Source of the DNA: [Actinomadura] parvosata subsp. kistnae
Lineage (GTDB): Bacteria > Actinomycetota > Actinomycetes > Streptosporangiales > Streptosporangiaceae
Direction: 5' to 3'
DNA length: 64,000 nt
Assembly (NCBI RefSeq): GCF_900323885.1
Contig: NZ_OOHJ01000020.1
Coordinates: 1 to 64,000 of the forward strand
The position numbers and the translations under genes are program-made. Under the pieces are notes generated by a model. It searched no databases. It was not told the origin of the DNA and was given only the letters and a program-made list of their open reading frames with translations. The stretch's first letter is position 1. Every line of letters starts with the position of its first letter. Shown one piece after another: positions 24,802 to 32,535 of this stretch.

Positions 24802-25244
24802 CCGACAGCCCCGACCAGGCGGCGGTGGCCCGCGTCTGGTCCGGCATGTACGACCTCGTCCTGCGGCAGGAGGATCGCCGCAAGGAGGTGGCCGAGACGC
24901 TCGGCATGAGCTTCTTCCGCGTCAAGGCGCTGCGCCGCCTGCTGGCCGGGCCGATGACGATGCGGGAGCTGACCGCCGAGCTGTCCACCGACAAGCCGTA
25001 CACGACGCTGATGGTGGACGATCTGGAGCAGCGCGGTTACGTCACCCGCAGCGTCTCCCCCGGCGACCGCCGCAGCAAGATCGTCGCCTTGACGCCGGCG
25101 GGCACGGCGGTCGCCGAGGAGGCCGAGCGCATCCTGGCCCGGCCGCCCCGCTCGCTGCTCGCCCTCGACCCCGCCGACCTGGCCGCCCTCGACCGCATCA
25201 TCGCCAGGCTCCGCACTCCGGAGGAGCCCGCGAGCCGGTCGTGA
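24798..25244 (+). CDS. MarR-family regulator of the upstream exporter
   Basis: A 148-residue winged-helix MarR protein. The DNA-binding region reads MTMRELTAELSTDKPYTTLM then VDDLEQRGYVTRSVSPGDRR, with the wing residues D-R-R-S-K and a final helix pair for dimerisation. It overlaps the exporter gene by four bases (ATGA), so exporter and sensor are co-expressed; MarR/DHA2 pairs commonly respond to a toxic compound that the pump removes. The AT-rich block 23290-23330 at the operon head is the likely operator. The stop codon lies inside a 15-base tandem repeat, so the C-terminus may vary between strains. Confidence 0.9.
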   Translation: MTDSPDQAAVARVWSGMYDLVLRQEDRRKEVAETLGMSFFRVKALRRLLAGPMTMRELTAELSTDKPYTTLMVDDLEQRGYVTRSVSPGDRRSKIVALTPAGTAVAEEAERILARPPRSLLALDPADLAALDRIIARLRTPEEPASRS

Positions 25245-25305
25245 AAGGGCCGGTCGTGAAAGGGCCGGTCGTGAAAGGGCCGGTCGTGAAAGGGCCGGTC
25301 GTGAT
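25235..25305. repeat. 15-base tandem repeat, about 4.7 copies
   Basis: Units of CCGGTCGTGAAAGGG start at 25235, 25250, 25265 and 25280, with a diverging fifth at 25295. The repeat overlaps the last codons of the MarR gene and fills the space to the convergent gene at 25314. Each unit carries TGA in the MarR frame, so added copies do not lengthen that protein. Confidence 0.85.
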
Positions 25306-25313
25306 GAGGCTGG

Positions 25314-28300
25314 TCAGGTCGCGTCCGGGCGGAGTGCCTGACCCACCAGGGCGAGCAGCCGCACCCCGTCGCCCGACCCGCGCAGCCGGGTCGCCTCCTC
25401 CGTGTCCCCGTCGAGCTTGAGCCGCAGCTTCTCGGCGAGCGGCTTGAGCTGCCAGGCCGGGAGCACGGCCGCCGCGCGGCGCAGCGCGGACAGGGCGGCG
25501 GTGCCGTCGGCGGCGATCGCGCCGGGCATCGGGACGGCCCGGGCCGCGTTGCTCCACTCCCCCAGCGTCTTCGGGTCGAGGTCCTTGGCCTGCGCCAGCG
25601 ACAGCAGCTCGCCGGCGAGATAGCGGCGGGTCTCGATCGTGACGCCGTCCATGGGACGGGCGAAGAACGCGAGCAGCAGCGGCAGCGCGCTCGCCCTGGG
25701 CCGCACGTTCTGCAGGGCGAAGGCGCAGTAGGAGGCGATGACGTTGGTACGGAACCGCGCGAGGTCCGGGTCGTCGCCGTCGGCCACGCCGTTCAGGGCG
25801 GCCAGGTGCTCGCGCACGGACTTGAGCTGCAGGTTGCCGAGGTCCACCCCCGCCTGGACCGGGCCCTTCGCGCCCGGCGGCGTGCTCGTCGTCAGGTGGC
25901 CGAACGCGTAGAAGCACTCGACCATGCTCTCCTTCGACTCGTGGCCGGGGTTGATCCGCACGTACCACCCGTCCTGGGGCGACGGCGACTCCCAGGGGCC
26001 GGGGATGCCGCCGACGTAGGAGGTGCGCAGGAACGAGAAGCTGTCGCGCTGGTCGATCTGGACGAGGTTCTTGAACAGCGCGTCCACCTTGCCGGTGGGC
26101 GTCGAGCGCAGGAGCAGCGGGATGCCGTCCACGTACGTGGATCCCTGTGCCGGGTTCGACGGGTCGATCGGCCAGCAGAACGCGTCCACGAACCGGGCGT
26201 TCCGGGCGGCGTCGGCGATCAGCGCCAGCTCGTCGCGGTGCCCGTGCTTGAGCATGTGCACCACGAGCTGCGCCTCGTCGTGGCGGGCGAGGTCGAGGTC
26301 GGACTCGTGCAGCATCGCCTGGGCCCGCGTCGAGCCGGACGGCCGGGCGCCCGGCTTCGACAGCAGCGTCAGGTCCCCGGCGGCCACCTTGCCGGTGCCG
26401 AACGAGGCGTACTTCTGGAAGCTCTTGCACAGGAAGATCTCGAGCCGGCCGTCGGCGACGGCGTCCTTCAGCCCGCCGAGCACGGTGTCGAGCTGGGTGC
26501 TGCCGTCGGGCCCGGCGGTCTCGATGGTGCTGTCGAGGATCAGCGCGAACGGCGGGTCGTCCTTCTTGCGGGTCTGCACGGCCTTGAGCACGTCGGCGAC
26601 GAGCCGGCCCGGGTCGGGCGTGTTGAAGGGCGTGCTCGGGTTGAGCGCGGCGACCAGGACGTCGTCGCGCGGCGCGACCGTCTGGCCCTTCTTGAGCTTG
26701 CCGAGCAGCAGCCCGGTCTCGAAGTAGTCGATCTTCTCGGTGGGGCGGGAGACCTGGTCGCGGTAGCGCGCGCCCAGGGCGATCGACAGCGCCGTGGCGA
26801 GGGCGTCCATGCCGCTGGTCATGAGGTGGCTGTCGAGCTGGACGCGCTTGCCGACGTCCTTGGCGATGCTGGGCGCCCGCTCCAGCAGGATCGCCCGCAT
26901 GGCGTCCAGGTAGTCGGGGCGGGTGTAGTTGCCGGCCGCGGCGAGGACGACGCCGATCTCGTCCATCATGAGGTCGGCCGCGCGCATCGCGACGGTCGGG
27001 TTGTGCTCGTACGCCACGGCGATGTCGATCAGCCGGCTGAGCGAGCCGAGCGCGTTGGCGGTCAGCGGGTCGTAGCGGTCGGGGCCGAGGTCGTCGGTGA
27101 GGCCGAGCACGAGGTGCTCGATCATGGCGAGCACCGGCGCCACCTCGCCCTTGCCGCGCGCGATCTCCTGCAGCCGGGAGAACGGGCTGGAGGTGATGAG
27201 CTGCACGAGGTCGGCCCGCGTGTCGGCCTTGAGGTCGTCGGGGGGCGGCTGCTTGCCGGTGTCCATGAGCGCGTACATCTGGTACGCCGACGGCGTCGCG
27301 CCGAGCTCCTGGAGGATGGAGTTCCAGTCGATGTCGGGGAACTTGTCGGTGCCGCTCAGCACGCTGACGCCCGTCTTGCCGGCCAGCGGCGTGATCTTGA
27401 GTGCGGCGACCACGTCGGGCGGCACCATCATCTCCAGCTTGCGCAGCACGCGCGGGCTGTTGACCACGAGGTCGCCGGGGCCGGGCAGGCCGCTGACCCG
27501 CAGCTTGCCGACGAACTTCTCCAGCGTGTCGCGGAAGTTGGTGCGCCAGTAGGTGGCGGCCAGATCGTTCTGGGTGGACAGGCCGCCCTTGTCGACGCGC
27601 TGCGTCTTCGCGGCGCGGAAGCCGATCTGCTCGACGATGTGCTCCTGCGTCGTGCCCGTCACCTGCGGGCCGAGCTCGGCGCGGCGCTCCTGCGAGTACG
27701 TCGTCCCCTGGGCGCCGATCGTGTTGATGAGCTTGGACGCCTCCCGCAGGTACCCCATCGTGGAGGCGTCGCGCACGTCGTCGGTGCGTTCCTCGGCCGC
27801 GACCAGGTCCGCCGTGGCGAGGTCGAGCGCCTCGATGCGCTGCCGGTCGCGGCCGCCGGGGGTCGTGGCGGGCGGCTCGGCGAGCTGCTTCGGCGGCAGC
27901 AGGTCGAGGTTGTGCAGCACGTTCTCGTGTTGCGGCGGCTGCTCTGTTCCCGGGTCCGCGGGTGCCTGCGGCTGCACGGGGCTCGCCAGGCGGACCTCGG
28001 CGGTCGCCTTCATGAAGGTCCGGGCGGCGTCGCCGCTGAGCCGCGAGACGATGAGCCGCGACATCTCGCTGCGCTCGCGCGGCGGGCGCTGGGCCAGCGT
28101 CTCGGCGACGAGCCGCATCGACGACACCGCGGTGCGCGGGCGCATGCTCTCCAGCGCCTGCGCCACCGCCCTGGCGGTGCTCTCGTCCGGTTGCGCGGCG
28201 AATGTCTCCCAGCCTCTCGGCATCGTCGCGGGCACCGACGACCCGGACATTGGGGACGTCCCGCCGACGGACACGTCATGCTTCGTCACCGCGAGCCGGG

Positions 28301-28391
28301 ACACGTCCCCTTCACCGGATCTGAGCCGTTTGCCGGCGGCGGTCGTGCGTTTGGTCTTCCGCGCGCCTGCGCGCGCGTCCCGCTTGGACAT
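25314..28391 (-). CDS. Large unrecognised protein (1025 aa), Tc-toxin neighbour
   Basis: A 1025-residue protein that I cannot assign. It starts with a very basic region (MSKRDARAGARKTKRTTAAG) and a disordered Pro/Gln segment to about residue 165. A long, mostly alpha-helical soluble region follows, without signal peptide or membrane helix. About two-thirds along, a strand ILDSTIE precedes a strand-helix FLCKSFQKYASFGTGKVAAG, a layout like the Asp and Lys of fold-type I PLP enzymes; this resemblance is weak. The neighbouring 786-aa gene ends 38 bases upstream on the same strand, so they form an operon. Both diverge from the Tc-like toxin gene, which suggests a partner role. The ORF is unbroken over 3 kb with normal codon bias, so the gene is real. 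Confidence 0.8.
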   Translation of the reverse strand: MSKRDARAGARKTKRTTAAGKRLRSGEGDVSRLAVTKHDVSVGGTSPMSGSSVPATMPRGWETFAAQPDESTARAVAQALESMRPRTAVSSMRLVAETLAQRPPRERSEMSRLIVSRLSGDAARTFMKATAEVRLASPVQPQAPADPGTEQPPQHENVLHNLDLLPPKQLAEPPATTPGGRDRQRIEALDLATADLVAAEERTDDVRDASTMGYLREASKLINTIGAQGTTYSQERRAELGPQVTGTTQEHIVEQIGFRAAKTQRVDKGGLSTQNDLAATYWRTNFRDTLEKFVGKLRVSGLPGPGDLVVNSPRVLRKLEMMVPPDVVAALKITPLAGKTGVSVLSGTDKFPDIDWNSILQELGATPSAYQMYALMDTGKQPPPDDLKADTRADLVQLITSSPFSRLQEIARGKGEVAPVLAMIEHLVLGLTDDLGPDRYDPLTANALGSLSRLIDIAVAYEHNPTVAMRAADLMMDEIGVVLAAAGNYTRPDYLDAMRAILLERAPSIAKDVGKRVQLDSHLMTSGMDALATALSIALGARYRDQVSRPTEKIDYFETGLLLGKLKKGQTVAPRDDVLVAALNPSTPFNTPDPGRLVADVLKAVQTRKKDDPPFALILDSTIETAGPDGSTQLDTVLGGLKDAVADGRLEIFLCKSFQKYASFGTGKVAAGDLTLLSKPGARPSGSTRAQAMLHESDLDLARHDEAQLVVHMLKHGHRDELALIADAARNARFVDAFCWPIDPSNPAQGSTYVDGIPLLLRSTPTGKVDALFKNLVQIDQRDSFSFLRTSYVGGIPGPWESPSPQDGWYVRINPGHESKESMVECFYAFGHLTTSTPPGAKGPVQAGVDLGNLQLKSVREHLAALNGVADGDDPDLARFRTNVIASYCAFALQNVRPRASALPLLLAFFARPMDGVTIETRRYLAGELLSLAQAKDLDPKTLGEWSNAARAVPMPGAIAADGTAALSALRRAAAVLPAWQLKPLAEKLRLKLDGDTEEATRLRGSGDGVRLLALVGQALRPDAT

Positions 28392-28429
28392 GATCTTTCC
28401 AGCCGTTCTCTCGACGTCTTGAAGGCTTG

Positions 28430-30790
28430 CTACTTGCCGTCCCTGAAGGACTTCGCCTCGGTCCAGACCCTCCGGTGCTCCGCCTGCCGCGTCTTCAGCA
28501 GCAGCGCGTTGCCGCGCGCGCCCAGCGCGGCGCGCGCCGAGGGCCGCCGGTCCGTCAGGTCGTCGGCCAGCCCGGCCAGCCGCTCGCGCGTCGCCTCGAC
28601 GGCGCGGGCGAGCGCCGGGTTGAAGTCCCAGTGCCCGGCCTGCCTTCTGAGCAGCTCGTCCTCCTCCCGCAGCGAGGTGATGACGTCGTCGCCGGCCTTC
28701 GTCAGCTCCTCCTCCAGGCGGGCGCCGGCCAGCTCGATCGCCGCCTTGTCGTAGGTCTCGTCCCGGCCGCCGTCCTTGCGCTCCCGCTTGCCGCTGCGGT
28801 CGCCCTCGTCGACGGTCGCGTACGGCAGCAGGTTGCGGAACGACAGGTACGCGGCGGCGGCCTGCGACGCGGTCTCGGCCGTCAGCACCGCGGCGGCCTG
28901 GTCGAACAGGGACGTGAGCTGCCGCCCCCTGATCTGGTCGACGGGCAGCAGGTGCGTCAGCCCCATGAGGTCGGAGTCGAGGTCGCCGAGCACGGCGTCC
29001 CGCAGCTTCGCGATGACCTCCTTCTCGTCGCGGGCCTTGCGGACCAGGTAGTTGGCGTGCTGGGTCTCCATCACCCAGGCGGTGGTGTGGCAGCCCATGC
29101 CGGAGACGGCAGGCGGCGCCGGGGCGCGGCCGTTGACCTGCAGCTTCTCCCGCTCGCCCGGCTTGACCGTGACGACCAGGCCGGTGCTCTGCGCCTCGGA
29201 GGCCCACGTGGAGGTGGACGGCGTCACCGGGATCGCCGGCATGGCCGCGAGCTGGGCCGCGATCCGCTCGCACAGGGGCCCCAGCCGCGCCGGCTTCGTG
29301 TCGTCGGCGAAGTAGTCGGGGTAGTGCACCCGCATCGCGGCCTCCACCTGCTCGGCGAGCTTCGCCCCGGCCTGCGCGCCGAGCCGGCCGCCGTCGGGGG
29401 CGGGCAGCCCGAGCGCGGTGACCGCGTGCGGGTAGGCGGCGGCCATCGTGCTCAGGTGCCGGTACATCAGGTGCGACAGCACGTCGATGGCGAGCGAGGC
29501 CGCCTGGTCGCCGTCGCCGATCCGCTTGATGTCCGCGGCCACCCGCGCGGCCCGCTCCAGGTGGTCCTGGGTGTCGGGCGCGGCCTGCAGCTTGCGGGCC
29601 TGCGCGGCGCGGTCGAGCGTGTACGGCTGGGTCAGCCGCTCCTGCGCGTTCTGCGCCTTCGACTTCAGGTGCCCGGCGGCCCGCAGGATGTCCCGGTAGA
29701 CGCCGTCGGTCGCGATGATCGCTTTGAGCTCCTCGACGGCCTGCTCCAGGTCGTCCTGGGCGGCCGGCCGGCCGGTGTCGGAGGCCACGGCCTCCAGCGC
29801 GTCATTGATCCGGCGGTCGACGGCCACGAGCTGGTCGTACTGCCGGGCGACCTGGGCGGCGGCGGCCGGGTTGAGTGCGTAGTCGATGTGCGCCTCGCGC
29901 AGCACCGCATCGAAGGAGAACATGCCCCACACCGCCGCCTTGGCGTTCTCCAGCTCCTTCTGCGTCGGCTTCGGCAGGGGTTTCTTCGTGCGCCGCGTGC
30001 TCGACGCGATGGCCGCCATGATCTCGTAGCGCAGGAGCGCGGCGCGGTGCGTGCCCTCGCCGGAGCCGGTCGAGCCGCGGTCCGAGGCGGCCGGGACCGT
30101 GCTGAACGGCAGGTAGTTCAGGAACGCGAGGTGCTGGGCGACGGCCGCCGACAGCGCCGCCGCGGCCTCGTGCTCCGAGGTCGCCTTCCGCGCCCGCGCG
30201 CACTGCTCGGCGACGGTCTGCGCGGCGTCCTCCATCCGCTGCAGCCGGCCCGTGGCGCTGCCGGCGTCGATCTGCTCCATCCACCTGAACAGCAGCCGGC
30301 CGGCGCCGTCCGGCTCCTTCAGCGACGCCTCCGCCGCCTTCTGCAGGGCCTCGACGGCGGCGGCGGCCTCCTCGATCGGCTTGCCGTACACCGCGGCCTG
30401 GATCGAGTCGACCACGGACTGCCAGGCCGTCGTGTGGTCGCCCATCCTGCCGCTGAACGGCGACGGCGTGCGTTGCAGGCCGCTGATGGCCAGCGTCGTG
30501 ATCCACCGGGGCCCGATGACGCCGGTGAGCAGCGCCTCGGGCGCCAGCGACACCTTGGCGGTGGCGGGCAGCGGGTGGTGCCCGGCGGTGAACGTGACCG
30601 GGTCCCAGCCGCCGGCGCCGGGCGCCACCTTGGTGATGCGCGGATCGGCCTTGATCAGCGACACGTTCGGATGCGGCTTCGGTTTCCGCGTCAGCGAGAG
30701 CGGCAGCGAGTTCGGTGTGAACCGGTCGGGTGCGCTCTTGGCCCGTTTGCTCCGCCGTAAAGGCAGCGTGCTTCCCCTGCGTCGCTTCAT
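28430..30790 (-). CDS. Large unrecognised protein (786 aa) with a duplicated G-x-HTTAW module
   Basis: A 786-residue soluble, mainly helical protein with no known domain that I can name. It starts with a basic stretch (MKRRRGSTLPLRRSKRAKSA) from ATG 30790. Two related modules are visible: GRMGDHTTAWQSVVDSIQAA with FLNYLPFSTVPAASDRGS downstream, and SGMGCHTTAWVMETQHANYL with FRNLLPYATVDEGDRSGK downstream. The same motif pair thus occurs twice at equal spacing, about 125 residues apart, showing an internal duplication. The gene lies 185 bases from the divergent Tc-like toxin start and 38 bases before the 1025-aa gene. No signal peptide was seen. A role as chaperone, cargo or assembly partner of the toxin is possible but unproven. 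Confidence 0.8.
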   Translation of the reverse strand: MKRRRGSTLPLRRSKRAKSAPDRFTPNSLPLSLTRKPKPHPNVSLIKADPRITKVAPGAGGWDPVTFTAGHHPLPATAKVSLAPEALLTGVIGPRWITTLAISGLQRTPSPFSGRMGDHTTAWQSVVDSIQAAVYGKPIEEAAAAVEALQKAAEASLKEPDGAGRLLFRWMEQIDAGSATGRLQRMEDAAQTVAEQCARARKATSEHEAAAALSAAVAQHLAFLNYLPFSTVPAASDRGSTGSGEGTHRAALLRYEIMAAIASSTRRTKKPLPKPTQKELENAKAAVWGMFSFDAVLREAHIDYALNPAAAAQVARQYDQLVAVDRRINDALEAVASDTGRPAAQDDLEQAVEELKAIIATDGVYRDILRAAGHLKSKAQNAQERLTQPYTLDRAAQARKLQAAPDTQDHLERAARVAADIKRIGDGDQAASLAIDVLSHLMYRHLSTMAAAYPHAVTALGLPAPDGGRLGAQAGAKLAEQVEAAMRVHYPDYFADDTKPARLGPLCERIAAQLAAMPAIPVTPSTSTWASEAQSTGLVVTVKPGEREKLQVNGRAPAPPAVSGMGCHTTAWVMETQHANYLVRKARDEKEVIAKLRDAVLGDLDSDLMGLTHLLPVDQIRGRQLTSLFDQAAAVLTAETASQAAAAYLSFRNLLPYATVDEGDRSGKRERKDGGRDETYDKAAIELAGARLEEELTKAGDDVITSLREEDELLRRQAGHWDFNPALARAVEATRERLAGLADDLTDRRPSARAALGARGNALLLKTRQAEHRRVWTEAKSFRDGK

Positions 30791-30975
30791 GGTCCCCCCA
30801 GCCCTCTCCCCCGAGGCCGTCTGCGTCTGAGGACCGATGGTCCACCGCCGGGCCCAGAACGCACAGGTGTCTTCACCGTCACATTCGTGACGCCGGCCGC
30901 GGCCCTGTATCTCCGACGGCGCGGGCCCCTCTGTGCAAGTCGGTCCTGAATCGCAGGCTTCCTTGAGGGGGACGC

Positions 30976-32535
30976 ATGGCCGGCACCGAAAGGCTCCCGA
31001 GCTACCAGGAGTTGTTCGACGACACCGAGCTCGATCCACGTCAGGAGGACGCGGCCAGGACGGTCTACTCGCCCGGCGCCTACCTCGCGGACCTGCTGAA
31101 ACTCCTGGAGACGGTGCTCGACCGGCCGTCGCTGCTCGCCGACGACCGGCGCGCCGACCTCAAGCGGATCCTGCTCGACGCCGACAACACCTTCGGCGAG
31201 TCGCCCTATCTCGACATCGTCATCGAGCTGCTGGAAGGGCTCGCCGGGGACCGGCCGTTCGAGGACATGCTCACGCTGGAGCACCCGTTCGGCATGCCGT
31301 TCTCGCTGGAGGAGGAGCGGTTCAAGACCTACCTGCGCCACCTGCGGGTCGGGCCGGACGAGCTCTACCGCGTCTTCGCCCCGGTGGCCGACGCCGACAC
31401 CGTGGCCCGCCTGTTCCTCGGCCTGTCCGCCCAAGCCGTCCAGCACCTGACCGCGCCGGCGGACGAGGCGCGGATCAAGGCGTTCTACGGGCTGGAGCTG
31501 CAGGACCCGCTCGCCCCGCTGGCGAGGACGGAGACGTTCAGGCAGGTGACCGGCCTGACGATGCTGCACGTGCGTGAGCTGCTCGGCGACCCGGACGACC
31601 CGGCGCGGCCGGCCAAGGACTCCTTCACCAACCGGGGCGGCACCCCGGTCACCCTGTCGGCCGACGGCACCGAGCTGCGCGGCACCACCTCCGGCTGGTA
31701 CGACCGGGTCAGCCGGATCGTCCGCTTGTCCCGGTGGACCGGGCTCGGGCTGGCCGACCTCGACCGCGTGCTGACCACGTGCTGCGGCGGCACGCTCGAC
31801 GCGGCGGCCCTGCGCGCCACCGCGCTCGTCGTACACCTGCAGCGCGGCTACGACCTGACCGTGGACGAGGTGTGCGGGCTGGTCACGGCGGTCGAGCCGG
31901 TGCCGGAGGACCTGCCCGCCGTGTCGGGCGACCTGCTCGGCCCGCACAACAAGGACTACCGGCGCCGGCTGGCCCTGGCGATCGGCACGTCGGAGGCCGA
32001 CATCGCCGAGACCGTGCGCCGCTACCGCGACCGCTACGACGCCCTGGAGCCGAGCCCGTTCGACCGCGGCCCGTCGGGGCGGCGCAGATCGCGCTGCTGC
32101 GCCGGATCGGCCGGCTCACCTCGGCGCTCGGCGGGTCGGCGGGCGAGCTGTTCGACCTGCTGGGCGTGCTGGAGAGCGACCCGTCGCTGTGGCGGCACTC
32201 CACGTTCTCGGTGCTGGGCGGGGTGCAGCCGAAGCTCCAGGACTGCTTCCGCATCCTGGAGGGGGACGACGCCGCCTCCGCCCTGTGGCTGGCGCAGACG
32301 CTGCTCGCGGTCACCCGCTGGATGCAGGAGAGCGGCTTCGGCGCCGCCGAGCTGGCCGCGATCCTCGGCGGCGGCCCTCAGCGGAGCGAGGGGGACGGCC
32401 GTCTCGAGGGCGACGATCAGCCTGCGGTGCTGGACAACCTGCGCCGGCGCTTCGACGAGGTGGCGGTGCGCCCGGCCATGTTCGAGAGCGAACGCTTCGG
32501 CGCCCGCGCCGCGCAGGTCGTGCACGACGTGCTGA
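30976..32535 (+). CDS. Tc toxin A-like protein, N-terminal part (frameshifted)
   Basis: The N-terminal segment of a TcA-type insecticidal toxin subunit. Residues about 27-115 carry the VRP1-like opening of TcA proteins: DAARTVYSPGAYLADLLKLL, then RRADLKRILLDADNTFGESP and YLDIVIELLEGL. Useful coding runs to 32079 (residue about 368), where four Gs at 32076-32079 appear to have lost one base. Beyond that this frame is nonsense to 32535, and the true continuation is in the frame starting at 32079. No signal peptide is present, as is usual for Tc subunits. The start at ATG 30976 follows TTGAGGGGGACGC, a good ribosome site. It is divergent from the 786-aa gene. Confidence 0.85.
   Translation: MAGTERLPSYQELFDDTELDPRQEDAARTVYSPGAYLADLLKLLETVLDRPSLLADDRRADLKRILLDADNTFGESPYLDIVIELLEGLAGDRPFEDMLTLEHPFGMPFSLEEERFKTYLRHLRVGPDELYRVFAPVADADTVARLFLGLSAQAVQHLTAPADEARIKAFYGLELQDPLAPLARTETFRQVTGLTMLHVRELLGDPDDPARPAKDSFTNRGGTPVTLSADGTELRGTTSGWYDRVSRIVRLSRWTGLGLADLDRVLTTCCGGTLDAAALRATALVVHLQRGYDLTVDEVCGLVTAVEPVPEDLPAVSGDLLGPHNKDYRRRLALAIGTSEADIAETVRRYRDRYDALEPSPFDRGPSGRRRSRCCAGSAGSPRRSAGRRASCSTCWACWRATRRCGGTPRSRCWAGCSRSSRTASASWRGTTPPPPCGWRRRCSRSPAGCRRAASAPPSWPRSSAAALSGARGTAVSRATISLRCWTTCAGASTRWRCARPCSRANASAPAPRRSCTTC

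Noticed and set aside
25235..25305. CRISPR-like short repeats
   Set aside because: Units are directly tandem with no spacers, so this is a minisatellite.
25806..30760. Long plus-strand frames opposite the two giant unknown proteins
   Set aside because: Gly/Arg/Val/His-rich shadow translations. The minus-strand frames have balanced composition, duplicated motifs and ribosome sites.
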